A stretch of DNA of 64,000 nucleotides from Nereida sp024640765 (GCA_024640765.1 JAHEEK010000010.1:58453-122452), one strand, 5' to 3'; counted from the stretch's first letter, positions 44,268 through 53,605 are shown. Translations and numbers: made by a program. Notes: generated by a model not told the origin, from the letters alone.

Positions 44268-45118
44268 TCGCTGACGTTGACGATAGTGCGGGTTGGGAAC
44301 GGAATATCGATCTTGCCCGCATCAAGCGCTTCTTTTACAGCGCGTTTCATATCTGCTTGGTAGGCGAAGTATTCATCAGCCGAGCACCAGACGCGGACCA
44401 AAAAGTCTACGCTGCTGTCCCCAAGATTGTTTACCTGAATGAACGGCTCCGGATCGCGGAATGAACGTGGATCGGCCATGATTGTATCGGTGATGATCCG
44501 CTGCGCATCCGCCAGATTTGCGCCGTAGCCCACGCCAAACGTCCACTCTGCTCGCCGTGTGTTGTTGGCCGAGTAGTTATGGATGGTGTTCCCCCACACT
44601 TCTGCGTTGGGAATGATGACTTTGACATTGCTCATGTCAGCCATCTCAATGAAGTTGAGGTTGATTGCCTTGATTGTACCCATGACATTGTTGACCGCAA
44701 CGAAATCGCCAAGTTTGACGGGTCGGAAAAAGATGATCATCACGCCAGCGGCCACATTGGACAGCGTGCCTTGAAGCGCGAGACCAATCGCCAGACCGGC
44801 TGCACCAACAACCGCAACAATTGACGTGGTTTGAATGCCCACGGTGTTGAGCAAAAACAGCAGTGTGAAGCCCAGAATGACATAGCGGGCAATGTTACTC
44901 AGGAAATCGAACAAGGTCGCATCAAGGCGCGCGTGGACTTCAGACAGGCGTTTGATCCGCTTTTGTGCCGCTCCTGAAATCATGAAGCCGAGCACAAGGA
45001 TGACAACCGCGGACACGGTTGTGCCAAGGACCGAGACAAGGAAATCAAGCGTAAGGTAATCGGCGACTGAATTGCCGTTATAGATTTCGGTTTGCAAAAT
45101 TTTCGTCAGGTATTCCAT
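44264..45118 (-). CDS. Small-conductance mechanosensitive channel (MscS family)
   Basis: A 284-residue MscS-type channel with three transmembrane helices in the first 115 residues, the pore helix GAAGLAIGLALQGTLSNVAAG (split Gly/Ala pattern), and the beta-domain VNNVMGTIKAINLNFIEMADMSNVKVIIPNAEV. It protects against osmotic downshift. It follows phhB by 1 nt and ends the minus-strand cluster beginning with ridA. Confidence 0.94.
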   Translation of the reverse strand: MEYLTKILQTEIYNGNSVADYLTLDFLVSVLGTTVSAVVILVLGFMISGAAQKRIKRLSEVHARLDATLFDFLSNIARYVILGFTLLFLLNTVGIQTTSIVAVVGAAGLAIGLALQGTLSNVAAGVMIIFFRPVKLGDFVAVNNVMGTIKAINLNFIEMADMSNVKVIIPNAEVWGNTIHNYSANNTRRAEWTFGVGYGANLADAQRIITDTIMADPRSFRDPEPFIQVNNLGDSSVDFLVRVWCSADEYFAYQADMKRAVKEALDAGKIDIPFPTRTIVNVSD

Positions 45119-45119
45119 T

Positions 45120-45407
45120 TTAGCCTTTCGCGAGCGCGTCCATTTTCTGCGCCAGTTTGACGTCTAGGTGGGACAGCCCGTTTATGTCGTGGGTCGTTAA
45201 AGTAACATCAATGGTCTTGTACACATTTGACCATTCAGGGTGATGGTTCAACTTCTCGGCCCAGATAGCGGTTTTCGTCATGAACGCAAAGGCCTCAACG
45301 AAGTTCGCGAACTGAAACGATTTATTCACGGCATCGCGTGTCTGATCGTGTGCCCATCCTGCGTCTTGTAGGGTTTGCAAATCTTCGCGTGAAATTGCGG
45401 TGCTCAT
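45120..45407 (-). CDS. phhB: Pterin-4a-carbinolamine dehydratase
   Basis: A 95-residue 4a-hydroxytetrahydrobiopterin dehydratase. The active-site block KLNHHPEWSNVYKTIDVTLTTHD carries the two catalytic histidines and the Pro-Glu-Trp motif. No phenylalanine hydroxylase gene is adjacent, so it may serve pterin repair or folate-related metabolism. It overlaps the GNAT gene by 4 nt. Confidence 0.95.
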   Translation of the reverse strand: MSTAISREDLQTLQDAGWAHDQTRDAVNKSFQFANFVEAFAFMTKTAIWAEKLNHHPEWSNVYKTIDVTLTTHDINGLSHLDVKLAQKMDALAKG

Positions 45408-46585
45408 TCTTGCTCCTCGTGCTGGGATTTCTTGAACGGCCCGTAGGCGGTCATGATTTCAATCTCATCATCAACTGCGGCGCGCTCGGCTTGAAGATAA
45501 TCAGCGATTGCCGTGCTGAAACTTTCATCGGCAATCCAGTGCAGGCTGTTGGTAGTGACAGGCATGTAGCCGCGTGCCAGTTTGTGCGATCCCTGCGCGC
45601 CTGCCTCAACGCGGCTGAGGCCGTGTTTGATCGCGTAATCGATCGCTTGATAATAACAGACTTCAAAATGCAGACAGGGGTGGTCTTCAATACAGCCCCA
45701 GTACCGGCCATATAGAACATCGCGCCCGATAAAGTTAAGCGCGCCGGCAACGTATTGGCCATCACGTTCCGCAAGTACTAAAAGCATGTCATCGCGCAGA
45801 TGCTGTTGGGCATGATCGAAAAATGCGCGGGTCAGGTAGGGCGTGCCCCATTTGCGCGCACCCGTGTCTTGGTAGAAAATCCAAAAGGCGTCCCAATGCT
45901 CTGGTTGGATTTGATCCCCTGTCAGACAATGGATTTCACCGCCAAAGCTTTGGGCTTTCTCGCGTTCTTTGCGGATGTTTTTGCGCTTGCGGCTTGAGAG
46001 GCTGCTGAGAAAACCGTCAAAGTCCGCGTAGCCGTTGTTGAGCCAATGAAATTGTTGGCTTGAGCGCTCCAAAAGCCCCAACTCTGCGCCGAAAGCGCGC
46101 TCATCATCTGTGCAAAATGTAATGTGCAGACTGCTGAAACTGTTACTTCCCGCCACCTGCACTGCGCCCCGCATTAGGGCCGAGCGTGCAACTTCTTCAC
46201 GTTCGTCTTTAACCAAAAAACGGCGGCCTGTCGCGGGTGTATGTGGCACGGCGATCTGTAGTTTGGGATAGTATCTGCCGCCTGCACGTTCATAGGCATG
46301 CGCCCAGTTGTGGTCAAAGATGTATTCACCTTGGCTGTGGGATTTGCCGTACATGGGCGCCACGCCGATTGTTTCGCCGCCTTCAAGTGCGTGCAAGTAA
46401 TGTGGCTGCCAACCGGTGCCTGTTCCAACAGATCCGCTATCCTCAAGCGCCTTAAGAAAGCGGTAGGTCGTAAACGGATCATCGGGGCGCTTTTGGCCAG
46501 AAGTGGCGCAAGCGTCCCATTCTGCTTGGCCAATCTCGGCAATTTGGCTGACGATACGTACTTCAATCTCTGGGGCTTTGTTCAT
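45404..46585 (-). CDS. GNAT-like peptidoglycan/FemAB-type protein (DUF482)
   Basis: A 393-residue protein of the DUF482/COG3146 family, distantly related to FemAB/GNAT acyltransferases. Visible are the family blocks LSSRKRKNIRKEREKAQSFGG and the C-terminal HKLARGYMPVTTNSLHWI. The substrate is unknown; the fold suggests amino-acid or acetyl transfer. The ATG at 46585 is chosen over a TTG eight codons upstream. It lies in the overlapping chain ridA-ugpQ-this gene-phhB-mscS. Confidence 0.85.
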   Translation of the reverse strand: MNKAPEIEVRIVSQIAEIGQAEWDACATSGQKRPDDPFTTYRFLKALEDSGSVGTGTGWQPHYLHALEGGETIGVAPMYGKSHSQGEYIFDHNWAHAYERAGGRYYPKLQIAVPHTPATGRRFLVKDEREEVARSALMRGAVQVAGSNSFSSLHITFCTDDERAFGAELGLLERSSQQFHWLNNGYADFDGFLSSLSSRKRKNIRKEREKAQSFGGEIHCLTGDQIQPEHWDAFWIFYQDTGARKWGTPYLTRAFFDHAQQHLRDDMLLVLAERDGQYVAGALNFIGRDVLYGRYWGCIEDHPCLHFEVCYYQAIDYAIKHGLSRVEAGAQGSHKLARGYMPVTTNSLHWIADESFSTAIADYLQAERAAVDDEIEIMTAYGPFKKSQHEEQE

Positions 46586-46615
46586 GGTTTTGAGGTGGTG
46601 CCCGTTCAATTGGCG

Positions 46616-47365
46616 TCAAGCGAGGTATTGTTCAAATGTGATGTTATCGGCAATTTTTCGTGCGGTGATTTCTTGCTGGGCCGATTTAACCGTCCAGCAT
46701 AAAATCGTTGCACCTTCGGATTTCAGTTCAGCCACACGAGGGCGGTCCAGTTCGTCTACTTCATGGCTGATGAAACAACATTTCGCGCGGTCATAATCAG
46801 GGATGTCACGAAGGGACGCACAGATGCTTTCGGGCAGGCCCCATTTTTCAGGGATGAACGAGCTGGTTGTGATGCCTCGTGGGGTTTCCGGCATAAGATC
46901 GGCCATGTGCAAAACAGAATGGGGATTAAACGACATCGTCGCGATAGGTCCCGAATAGCCGTGCGTGGCTTTCGCTGTTGCCCGTTCTAAAGCACCCACG
47001 TTTGGCCCCATTTGGCCGTCTTGGTCCTTCAGCTCAACCAACAGCGGAACACGCCCGTCAACCAATTCAAGAACTTCGGCAAATGTTGGAATGCCCTCAT
47101 CCCCGCCGCGCAGCGTTGTTTCACCAAGTGTTTGTGCGGAATGGATGCTGATTGGTCCGTTGCCGTGCGCGAGGCGGTCCAAGCCGTAGTCATGAAAAAC
47201 CATGGCTTGGTTGTCGGCGCTGAGCTGTAGGTCAATCTCAATTCCGTAGCCTTTCTCGATGGCCGCACTAATGGCGGCGCGGCTGTTTTCGGGCCGCCCG
47301 TCCGTTACACTATGCAACGCACGGTGCGCTATGGGCCGATCAAGAAAGGAACGTGGCAGCGTCAT
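46616..47365 (-). CDS. ugpQ: Glycerophosphodiester phosphodiesterase
   Basis: Hydrolyses glycerophosphodiesters to glycerol 3-phosphate. At 249 residues it has the GDPD TIM-barrel signature: AHRALHSVTDGRPENSRAA (catalytic His and Glu) and EIDLQLSADNQAMVFHD (metal Glu/Asp and second catalytic His). The ATG overlaps the ridA stop by 4 nt. No signal peptide, so it is cytosolic. Confidence 0.93.
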   Translation of the reverse strand: MTLPRSFLDRPIAHRALHSVTDGRPENSRAAISAAIEKGYGIEIDLQLSADNQAMVFHDYGLDRLAHGNGPISIHSAQTLGETTLRGGDEGIPTFAEVLELVDGRVPLLVELKDQDGQMGPNVGALERATAKATHGYSGPIATMSFNPHSVLHMADLMPETPRGITTSSFIPEKWGLPESICASLRDIPDYDRAKCCFISHEVDELDRPRVAELKSEGATILCWTVKSAQQEITARKIADNITFEQYLA

Positions 47366-47823
47366 TTGATCTGAAAAATGCCTTCAATTTCTACCGCTAC
47401 ATTGAGTGGCAGAGCGCCCGCTGAAACCGCGCTGCGTGAATGACGGCCGATGTCACCAAGTGCTTCTACCAGAAAGTCAGAGCATCCATTTATGACTTGT
47501 GGTTGTTCGGTGAAATCAGGGGTTGAGTTCACGAAGCCTGTTAGTTTGACAACTCGGACAAGGCGGTCCAAATCACCGCCACAGGCCGCTTTAACCTGAG
47601 ACAACAGTGCAATTGCACAGGTGCGGGCGGCAGCAGCGCCTGCTTCAACGCTGAGGTCATCGCCAACTTTACCTGTGATCAAGCCTTCGTCATCACGGCT
47701 GATTTGGCCCGACACAAACAACATGTCGCCTACTTGAACGAATGGCACATAATTGGCTGCCGGCGCAGGTGCGTCTGCAAGGGTTACGCCAAGGTCCGCT
47801 AGTTTTTTCTCAATATTGCTCAT
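47362..47823 (-). CDS. RidA-family enamine/imine deaminase
   Basis: A 153-residue YjgF/RidA protein that likely hydrolyses reactive enamines or imines. It belongs to the group with N-terminal KLADLGVTLADAPAPAANYVP, typical of the alphaproteobacterial branch (longer than E. coli RidA). GDMLFVSGQIS and VNSTPDFTEQPQVINGCSDFL are seen. The ATG at 47823 is chosen; the frame reaching 47991 is cysteine-rich non-family sequence. It is the first gene of the minus-strand cluster. Confidence 0.93.
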   Translation of the reverse strand: MSNIEKKLADLGVTLADAPAPAANYVPFVQVGDMLFVSGQISRDDEGLITGKVGDDLSVEAGAAAARTCAIALLSQVKAACGGDLDRLVRVVKLTGFVNSTPDFTEQPQVINGCSDFLVEALGDIGRHSRSAVSAGALPLNVAVEIEGIFQIK

Positions 47824-48053
47824 TTCAAAGTCCTGTTCTGGTAATCTACACGTTTGATCAAACGCTAGCCCCGCGCGCGGGCATGGGCAATTACAATCAG
47901 TGGGCTTTGCCAAAACAAAGAGCCGCGATGCTGATGCGGGTTGGATATGTGGTGCTGTCGCGCAATTATCACATTTATATGTCGGCCCCACATCGATACT
48001 GGGAATTTCGTGGTTTTAGGTTATTTGGAAAGTTCAATAAGTGAGGGCATGAT

Positions 48054-48815
48054 ATGCGGTTTGCGAAAATCCTAAGAAATACAGTTCTGCGTTGTTTTGC
48101 GCTTTGCGCAATTGGGGCGCTGGCGGCGTGTTCAGTCCCGCAAACACCTGTTGAAATTCATGACCCGTTTGAAAAAACGAACCGCAAAATCCATGGGTTT
48201 AACAAAAGCGTTGACCGCGCCCTGTTCCGTCCGGTCTCAAATGGATACGGGGCGATTTTGCCACAAACCGTACGGACGGGCGTTAGTAATTTTGCAGCGA
48301 ACCTTTCATTGCCTTCCCAGTTTGTGAACACGCTTTTGCAAGGCGACATTGACGGCGCTGCACGCAATTTCTTCAGATTTGCAATGAACACGACGTTGGG
48401 GCTTGGCGGTTTGCTGGATCCGGCAACCGAGGCGGGGCTTGAGCAAGAGCGCGCAGATTTTGGCGAAACACTTGCCACATGGGGCGCCCCCGAGGGTGCT
48501 TATATTGAGTTGCCGTTGCTTGGCGCCTCAACCCAACGTGAAACGCTTGGTAAGGTAGTTGATCTGTTTACGAGCCCGCTCAGCTACGATCTAGACTCAC
48601 CCGAAAATCTTGTGCCGCCTGTTGCCGGTGGTTTGGCGCGTCTTGGTGATCGCTACACATTCTCTGGTGTGATTGATCAGGTGCTTTATGAGAGCGCCGA
48701 TAGTTACGCCCAAGCGCGTAGCATCTATTTGCAAAGCCGCCGTTTTGAGTTGGGCACGCCCGTTGCGAGCCCCGAAAGTACAACTGAGGATACGTATGAT
48801 GACTTGTTCAACTAG
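48054..48815 (+). CDS. mlaA: MlaA-family outer-membrane phospholipid-transport lipoprotein
   Basis: A 253-residue lipoprotein with signal ending at lipobox LAAC (Cys26). The mature protein begins DPFEKTNRKIHGFNKSVDRALFRPV, the MlaA/VacJ hallmark, then GVSNFAANLSLPSQFVNTLLQGD. It removes phospholipids from the outer leaflet of the outer membrane and passes them to MlaC. GAGGG precedes the ATG. The next gene, mlaC, overlaps its end. Confidence 0.95.
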   Translation: MRFAKILRNTVLRCFALCAIGALAACSVPQTPVEIHDPFEKTNRKIHGFNKSVDRALFRPVSNGYGAILPQTVRTGVSNFAANLSLPSQFVNTLLQGDIDGAARNFFRFAMNTTLGLGGLLDPATEAGLEQERADFGETLATWGAPEGAYIELPLLGASTQRETLGKVVDLFTSPLSYDLDSPENLVPPVAGGLARLGDRYTFSGVIDQVLYESADSYAQARSIYLQSRRFELGTPVASPESTTEDTYDDLFN

Positions 48816-49398
48816 TTTTTCACGCCGCACATTTGTCACAGCTGGCATTGCTGCTTTTGCGGGTGCTGCATTGTCCACGCCTGCGCTGGCATTGACCACT
48901 GCGCAGGCTGAGCGCCTGATCCAGAACGTCGTAGCGGATATCAATAAGGTTATTAACTCTGGCCGTTCAGAGAACGCTATGATCCGTGAATTTGCGGGTA
49001 TTTTTGAGCGCTACGCAGATGTAGAGCGCATCGCACGCTTTACCTTGGGCGCTGATGCACGTGCTGCATCGTCGGGTCAAATCCGTGCGTATAACAAAGC
49101 ATTTGCGGGATATATCTCGCGTAAATATGGCCGCCGCTTCCGTGAGTTCATCGGTGGTGAGATCACAGTGAAATCTGCAAAATCAGTCAAAAGCTTTTTT
49201 GAAGTTCGCGCCGAGGCACTGTTAAGCGGCGAGCGGCCGTTTGATGTGACCTTCCGTGTGAACGACAACGGCCTTTTTGCAGATATGTTGATTGAAGGTA
49301 TCAGCCTTGCGCGGACAGAAAAGACAGAGATCGGTGCGCTTCTGGATCGTCGCAACGGTAATCTGGATCAGCTGACGCGCGACCTTTCCTCTTTGTAG
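48799..49398 (+). CDS. mlaC: MlaC-family periplasmic phospholipid-binding protein
   Basis: A 199-residue periplasmic protein of the Ttg2D/MlaC family that shuttles phospholipid between MlaA and the inner-membrane MlaFEDB complex. The N terminus carries a twin-arginine-like signal (SRRTFVTAGIAAFAGAAL, ending ALA). The core matches with DVERIARFTLG and YISRKYGRRF. Two consecutive ATGs at 48796 and 48799 are possible; GAGGA is better spaced for the second. It overlaps mlaA by 17 nt. No MlaFEDB genes are in the window. Confidence 0.9.
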   Translation: MTCSTSFSRRTFVTAGIAAFAGAALSTPALALTTAQAERLIQNVVADINKVINSGRSENAMIREFAGIFERYADVERIARFTLGADARAASSGQIRAYNKAFAGYISRKYGRRFREFIGGEITVKSAKSVKSFFEVRAEALLSGERPFDVTFRVNDNGLFADMLIEGISLARTEKTEIGALLDRRNGNLDQLTRDLSSL

Positions 49399-49423
49399 GT
49401 TGAGCGGGGAGAGTTGGGTGGGC

Positions 49424-51607
49424 TTAATTGCCCCCCAGAAGTCCTCGCAGAACGTCGATCAAGATATTTTCAGCAGTTGCCTCAAACCCATCGCTGTTTT
49501 GGGATGAAGGCTGCTGTGGGATGGTGCGATTGAGCTCTGAACCGCGGGGCGGGTTGCTCCATGGTGCGCCACCTGATGGCTGCATCGGCAAGGGAACAGC
49601 CGGTAGATCTTGAAGAATACGGCGCATGGTCTCATGCCAGATTTCGGCCGGTAGGCCGCTGCCTGTCACGCCACTAAGTGGTGTGTTGTCATCGTACCCA
49701 ATCCAAACGCCAGCCACGTAATCACCGGAAAAACCGATGAACCACGCGTCGCGCGCGGCTTGAGTGGTGCCCGTTTTGCCCGCAATTTCCCGGCCTTCGA
49801 TGCGGGCGCGGCGTCCGGTGCCTGCTTCGACTGTTTGATACATCATCCACGTAAGTTGCTGTGCGGCTTCACGGCTGATCACGCGGTCCTCAATGCCGCC
49901 AGTTTGCGTCATCAGCGGCGTGTCGTCACCCAAAACGCACAACTCGATCAGGCCGTAGGGTGTTACTGACGAGCCGCCGTTTAGAATACCCGCATAGGCG
50001 CCGGTCATTTCAATAAGCGTACTTTCAGACGCACCAAGAGCCAGCGCAGGACCCGCAGCAAGATCGCTCTGAATGCCAAAACCCTGCGCAATTTCGCGGA
50101 CACGTTCACGGCCCAAGCCTTCGGAAATGCGCACGGCAGGAATGTTGAGCGAATCCTTGAAGGCTTCGGTTAGGGTAACTTGGCCTTTGAATTCTTTGGC
50201 GTAGTTCTTGGGGCACCATTCGCCCGACCCGGGGATGTCGATGCACAGGGGCTCATCCAAAACGACGTCTTCAGGGGTGTATCCACGATCAAGTGCCGTT
50301 GCGTAGACGAACGGCTTAAAGGTTGACCCAGCTTGGCGCTTTGCTTGGGTGGCGCGGTTGAATGCGCCTGTGCCGTTTGTGGCGCGTCCACCCACCATCG
50401 CACGTACCGCGCCGTCTGCAGACATAACGACTACGGCTGCTTGCGCCTTTGAGCCTTCGCGGACTTTTTCCTCGAATATATATTGCAGCGCTTCTTCTGC
50501 GGCAGTCTGCATCCGTTGATCGAGCGTGGTACGTATGATGACGTCTTCCGTGGTAGAGCGCGTGAAGAATTCAGGCCCGCTATCCATGACCCAATCTGCA
50601 AAATATCCCCCCGATGTGCGCTTGGCAGCTTGTGAAAGCTCTGCTGGTGTTGCGCGCGCCAGCGAGGCCTCGATTGGGGTGAGGTACTTTTGCTGCTCCA
50701 TTAAGCCGATGACAAGGTTCGCGCGATCTTGGCTGCGTTGCAGGTTGTTCGTGGGCGCAAGTGTTGAGGGGGCCTTTAGAAGTCCCGCTAACATGGCTGC
50801 TTCGGCTGGGTTCACCATTGCGGCGGACTTGCTGAAATAGCGCTGTGCGGCGGCTTCAAACCCGCGGCTACCTGCACCCAGATAAGCGCGGTTCAAATAG
50901 ACCGTTAGAATATCGTCCTTGGTATATTTGATTTCCATGCCAAGGGTGAAGACCGCTTCTTTAACTTTGCGCCAAAGCGTGGTGCGGCGGCAGTCTGCTT
51001 CGTAGGCGGTCTCTGATTTCCATTTTTTGGGATCGAAAGGCACGCCAAGGCACAACAGTTTGGCGGTTTGCTGCGTAATCGTTGAGCCGCCGTTACCAGA
51101 CAGTGGGCCACGCCCTTCGCGTAAGTTGATCCGCACAGCAGACGCGATCCCGCGTGGTGACACGCCTACATGACGATAGAAGCGTTTGTCCTCTGTGGCG
51201 ACGACGGCGTTCTTGAGGTATGCTGATACTGTGGCGGCCGCAACCATGCCGCCGAACTGATCCCCGCGCCATGCAAAGGTTCTGCCGTCACGATCTGACA
51301 TGGTCACAGAACCGCGGGCACGTCCGTCAACAAGCTGCTCCATATCGGGTAGCGTGGCGGCGTAATAACTGGCGCTACCTACGATCAGTAAGGTGATCAC
51401 TGCACCGGTGCGCCAGATGAAAGACCAGATTGTCCATAGCACCCATTTAATCAGACGCTTAAGCCAGCCAAAAAGGCCACCCTGTTTTTTTGGAGCGGCT
51501 TTAGGTTTTGATTTGCGCTTTACAGCTTTCTTGGCCGCAGGTTTTGCGGGCTTCGAATAGCGTTTGTCCGCCACAAGAGGCTTGCGGGGTTTATTTGAGG
51601 GTGCCAT
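49424..51607 (-). CDS. Class A penicillin-binding protein (PBP1 type)
   Basis: A 727-residue bifunctional peptidoglycan synthase in the inner membrane. The N-terminal 50 or so residues are Lys/Ala/Pro-rich and cytosolic, followed by one membrane helix (about 60-85). The glycosyltransferase domain has EDKRFYRHVGV (catalytic Glu) and NGGSTITQQTAK. The transpeptidase domain has the Ser-x-x-Lys motif in GSTFKPF, SLN in DSLNIPAV, and KTG in IAGKTGTTQAA. It is complete. The paralogue letter is not assigned. It diverges from glnK by 255 nt. Confidence 0.94.
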   Translation of the reverse strand: MAPSNKPRKPLVADKRYSKPAKPAAKKAVKRKSKPKAAPKKQGGLFGWLKRLIKWVLWTIWSFIWRTGAVITLLIVGSASYYAATLPDMEQLVDGRARGSVTMSDRDGRTFAWRGDQFGGMVAAATVSAYLKNAVVATEDKRFYRHVGVSPRGIASAVRINLREGRGPLSGNGGSTITQQTAKLLCLGVPFDPKKWKSETAYEADCRRTTLWRKVKEAVFTLGMEIKYTKDDILTVYLNRAYLGAGSRGFEAAAQRYFSKSAAMVNPAEAAMLAGLLKAPSTLAPTNNLQRSQDRANLVIGLMEQQKYLTPIEASLARATPAELSQAAKRTSGGYFADWVMDSGPEFFTRSTTEDVIIRTTLDQRMQTAAEEALQYIFEEKVREGSKAQAAVVVMSADGAVRAMVGGRATNGTGAFNRATQAKRQAGSTFKPFVYATALDRGYTPEDVVLDEPLCIDIPGSGEWCPKNYAKEFKGQVTLTEAFKDSLNIPAVRISEGLGRERVREIAQGFGIQSDLAAGPALALGASESTLIEMTGAYAGILNGGSSVTPYGLIELCVLGDDTPLMTQTGGIEDRVISREAAQQLTWMMYQTVEAGTGRRARIEGREIAGKTGTTQAARDAWFIGFSGDYVAGVWIGYDDNTPLSGVTGSGLPAEIWHETMRRILQDLPAVPLPMQPSGGAPWSNPPRGSELNRTIPQQPSSQNSDGFEATAENILIDVLRGLLGGN

Positions 51608-51710
51608 CTGCTTTGACCGTTTTTCCCAATTGTATCGGGTTTTATCGGTCTTGTTTAGCTGGTGATTCTTATTTTCAGCTTTTCGAATCGCCTATTTTTT
51701 AGACAATTGC

Positions 51711-51733
51711 GCCTAAATGTTCAAAATTTAGGC
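51711..51733. promoter_or_regulatory. Inverted repeat upstream of glnK
   Basis: GCCTAAAT-gttcaaa-ATTTAGGC is a perfect 8-bp inverted repeat with a 7-nt spacer, about 130 nt before the glnK start. It is AT-rich in the middle and has no U-run, so it looks more like a regulator site than a terminator. It may be an NtrC-type site, but it does not match the NtrC consensus well and no clear sigma-54 promoter was found. Confidence 0.4.
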
Positions 51734-51862
51734 AGTAAGTCACGCTGCGGCGCAGCAGATATCCGCCGATCTCTTGTTTGAAGGGGGCGCTAGGTGTCCG
51801 CTCAGGTCATCCAAAGAGCGCTGTCTTAGCGGTCTGAGTAGAAAATCAACAAGGGGATGCAC

Positions 51863-52201
51863 GTGAAACTGATTATTGCAGCAATCAAACCGTTCAAGCT
51901 TGAGGAGGTCCGCGAAGCGCTGACGTCCATCGGCGTGCGCGGAATGATGGTGACAGAAATTAAAGGGTTTGGATCGCAATCTGGCCACACGGAAATCTAT
52001 CGTGGCGCGGAATACGCGGTGAACTTTGTACCGAAGGTAAAGCTGGAGATCGCGGTCGCGGCATCCATGGTCGATCAGGTTGTTGAAACCATCGCGACTA
52101 CAGCGAAGACCGACAAAATCGGTGACGGCAAAATCTTCGTTCTGGATCTGGACAGCGCGCTGCGTGTCCGTACCGGCGAAACTAACGATGACGCGCTTTA
52201 A
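51863..52201 (+). CDS. glnK: Nitrogen regulatory protein PII
   Basis: Trimeric signal protein reporting 2-oxoglutarate and energy status, which binds and closes AmtB. The start is judged to be GTG at 51863: AAGGGG lies 6 nt upstream of it but directly touches the ATG at 51857, and GTG yields the canonical 112 residues beginning KLIIAAIKPFKLEEVREAL. The T-loop has the uridylylated tyrosine in EIYRGAEYAVNF and the B-loop is KIGDGKIFV. amtB follows 27 nt later. It could be named glnB; linkage to amtB favours glnK. Confidence 0.95.
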   Translation: MKLIIAAIKPFKLEEVREALTSIGVRGMMVTEIKGFGSQSGHTEIYRGAEYAVNFVPKVKLEIAVAASMVDQVVETIATTAKTDKIGDGKIFVLDLDSALRVRTGETNDDAL

Positions 52202-52228
52202 GGCGCCAACTAAGGGACATATGGACCG

Positions 52229-53545
52229 ATGAAATTTATGAAATCACTCCCCCTTGCTGCAGCTGCGATTGCGCTGCCCAGCATGGGTTTTGCACAGGAT
52301 GCTGCGCCGGGCTTTGACGAAATCGGCCCCTACATCATGACAACGCTGTTGTTCTTGGTTGGCGGCTTTTTGGTTTTCTGGATGGCCGCTGGCTTTGCGA
52401 TGCTGGAAGCGGGTTTGGTACGTTCGAAAAACGTTACCACGCAGCTTACCAAAAACATCGCTTTGTTTTCACTTGCAGGCATCATGTATTGGGCCGTTGG
52501 CTTTAACCTGATGTACCCAGGTGAATGGATCATCGAAGGTTGGCTTGGTGGCTTTAGCCCCACATCGCTTGAGCCAGTTGGCCTAGGTGCTGCTGATGCA
52601 TCTTTGGATTACGCATCTGTTGCTTCTGACTTCTTCTTCCAACTGATGTTCTGTGCGACAACTGCTTCTATCGTTTCGGGCACATTGGCCGAGCGCGTAA
52701 AACTGTGGCCCTTCTTGATCTTTGTTGTTGTCTTGACCGGTTTCATCTACCCGATCGAAGCAAGCTGGCAGTGGGGCGGCGGCTGGTTGTCCGAGATGGG
52801 TTTCTCTGACTTTGCTGGCTCAACTTTGGTGCATGCAGCTGGTGGTTTCGCCGCACTCGCAGGTGCCTTGGTTCTTGGTGCGCGGATTGGCAAATACAAA
52901 GAGGGCCGTGTTGTTCCAATGCCAGGTTCTAACCTTGCGCTTGCCACTTTGGGTACATTCATCCTGTGGTTGGGTTGGTTCGGCTTTAACGGCGGCTCAC
53001 AGCTTGCTGCGGGTACAGTTGGTGACATCACTGACGTTGGTCGTATCTTTGCAAACACCAACATGGCAGCGTCTGCCGGTGCGGTTGCAGCCCTGTTGCT
53101 GACACAAGCTCTCTACAAAAAGCCTGATCTGACAATGGTTCTGAACGGTGCGCTTGCTGGTCTGGTGTCTATCACTGCTGGCCCGCTTGACCCAACATTG
53201 TTCGGTGCGCTTTGGATTGGTGCTGTTGGCGGTGTGATCGTTGTGGTTGCTGTTCCAATGCTCGACAAACTGAAGATTGACGATGTTGTTGGTGCCATTC
53301 CGGTTCACTTGATCGCTGGCTTCTGGGGTACGATGGTCGTGCCAGTTTACACAGCTGACACGTCATTCGTGACACAGTTCATCGGCTTTGCAGCAATCGG
53401 TATCTTCGTCTTCGTCGTAAGCTTGATTGCCTTCACATTGATGAAGGGTGTGATCGGCATCCGTGTCAGCGAAGAAGCGGAAATCAACGGCTTGGACGTG
53501 ACCGAGTTGGGGATGGAAGCATACCCTGAGTTCTCGAAAGGCTAA
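52229..53545 (+). CDS. amtB: Ammonium transporter
   Basis: A 438-residue Amt channel in the inner membrane with a cleavable signal peptide (MKFMKSLPLAAAAIALPSMGFA) and eleven helices. FCATTASIVSGTLAERVKLW is the Amt signature, HAAGGFAALAGALVLG carries the first pore histidine and IPVHLIAGFWG the second. It forms a glnK-amtB operon ended by a GCAA-loop terminator and is probably induced by nitrogen limitation. Confidence 0.97.
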   Translation: MKFMKSLPLAAAAIALPSMGFAQDAAPGFDEIGPYIMTTLLFLVGGFLVFWMAAGFAMLEAGLVRSKNVTTQLTKNIALFSLAGIMYWAVGFNLMYPGEWIIEGWLGGFSPTSLEPVGLGAADASLDYASVASDFFFQLMFCATTASIVSGTLAERVKLWPFLIFVVVLTGFIYPIEASWQWGGGWLSEMGFSDFAGSTLVHAAGGFAALAGALVLGARIGKYKEGRVVPMPGSNLALATLGTFILWLGWFGFNGGSQLAAGTVGDITDVGRIFANTNMAASAGAVAALLLTQALYKKPDLTMVLNGALAGLVSITAGPLDPTLFGALWIGAVGGVIVVVAVPMLDKLKIDDVVGAIPVHLIAGFWGTMVVPVYTADTSFVTQFIGFAAIGIFVFVVSLIAFTLMKGVIGIRVSEEAEINGLDVTELGMEAYPEFSKG

Positions 53546-53575
53546 CACCTTCCCGTTGGTATTTTTGAAAAACTT

Positions 53576-53605
53576 GCCCCCCGCAGCAATGTGGGGGGCC
53601 TTTTC
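53576..53605 (+). terminator. GNRA-tetraloop terminator of glnK-amtB
   Basis: GCCCCCCGCA-GCAA-TGTGGGGGGC is a 10-bp stem closed by a GCAA tetraloop and followed by cttttctattt. It lies 30 nt past the amtB stop and 4 nt from the stop of the convergent aminotransferase; on the opposite strand a T-run also follows, so it may serve both. Confidence 0.88.

Noticed and set aside
47742..48044. A plus-strand open frame between ridA and mlaA
   Set aside because: It begins inside ridA on the other strand, has no ribosome binding site and resembles no family. The gap is better read as a divergent promoter region.
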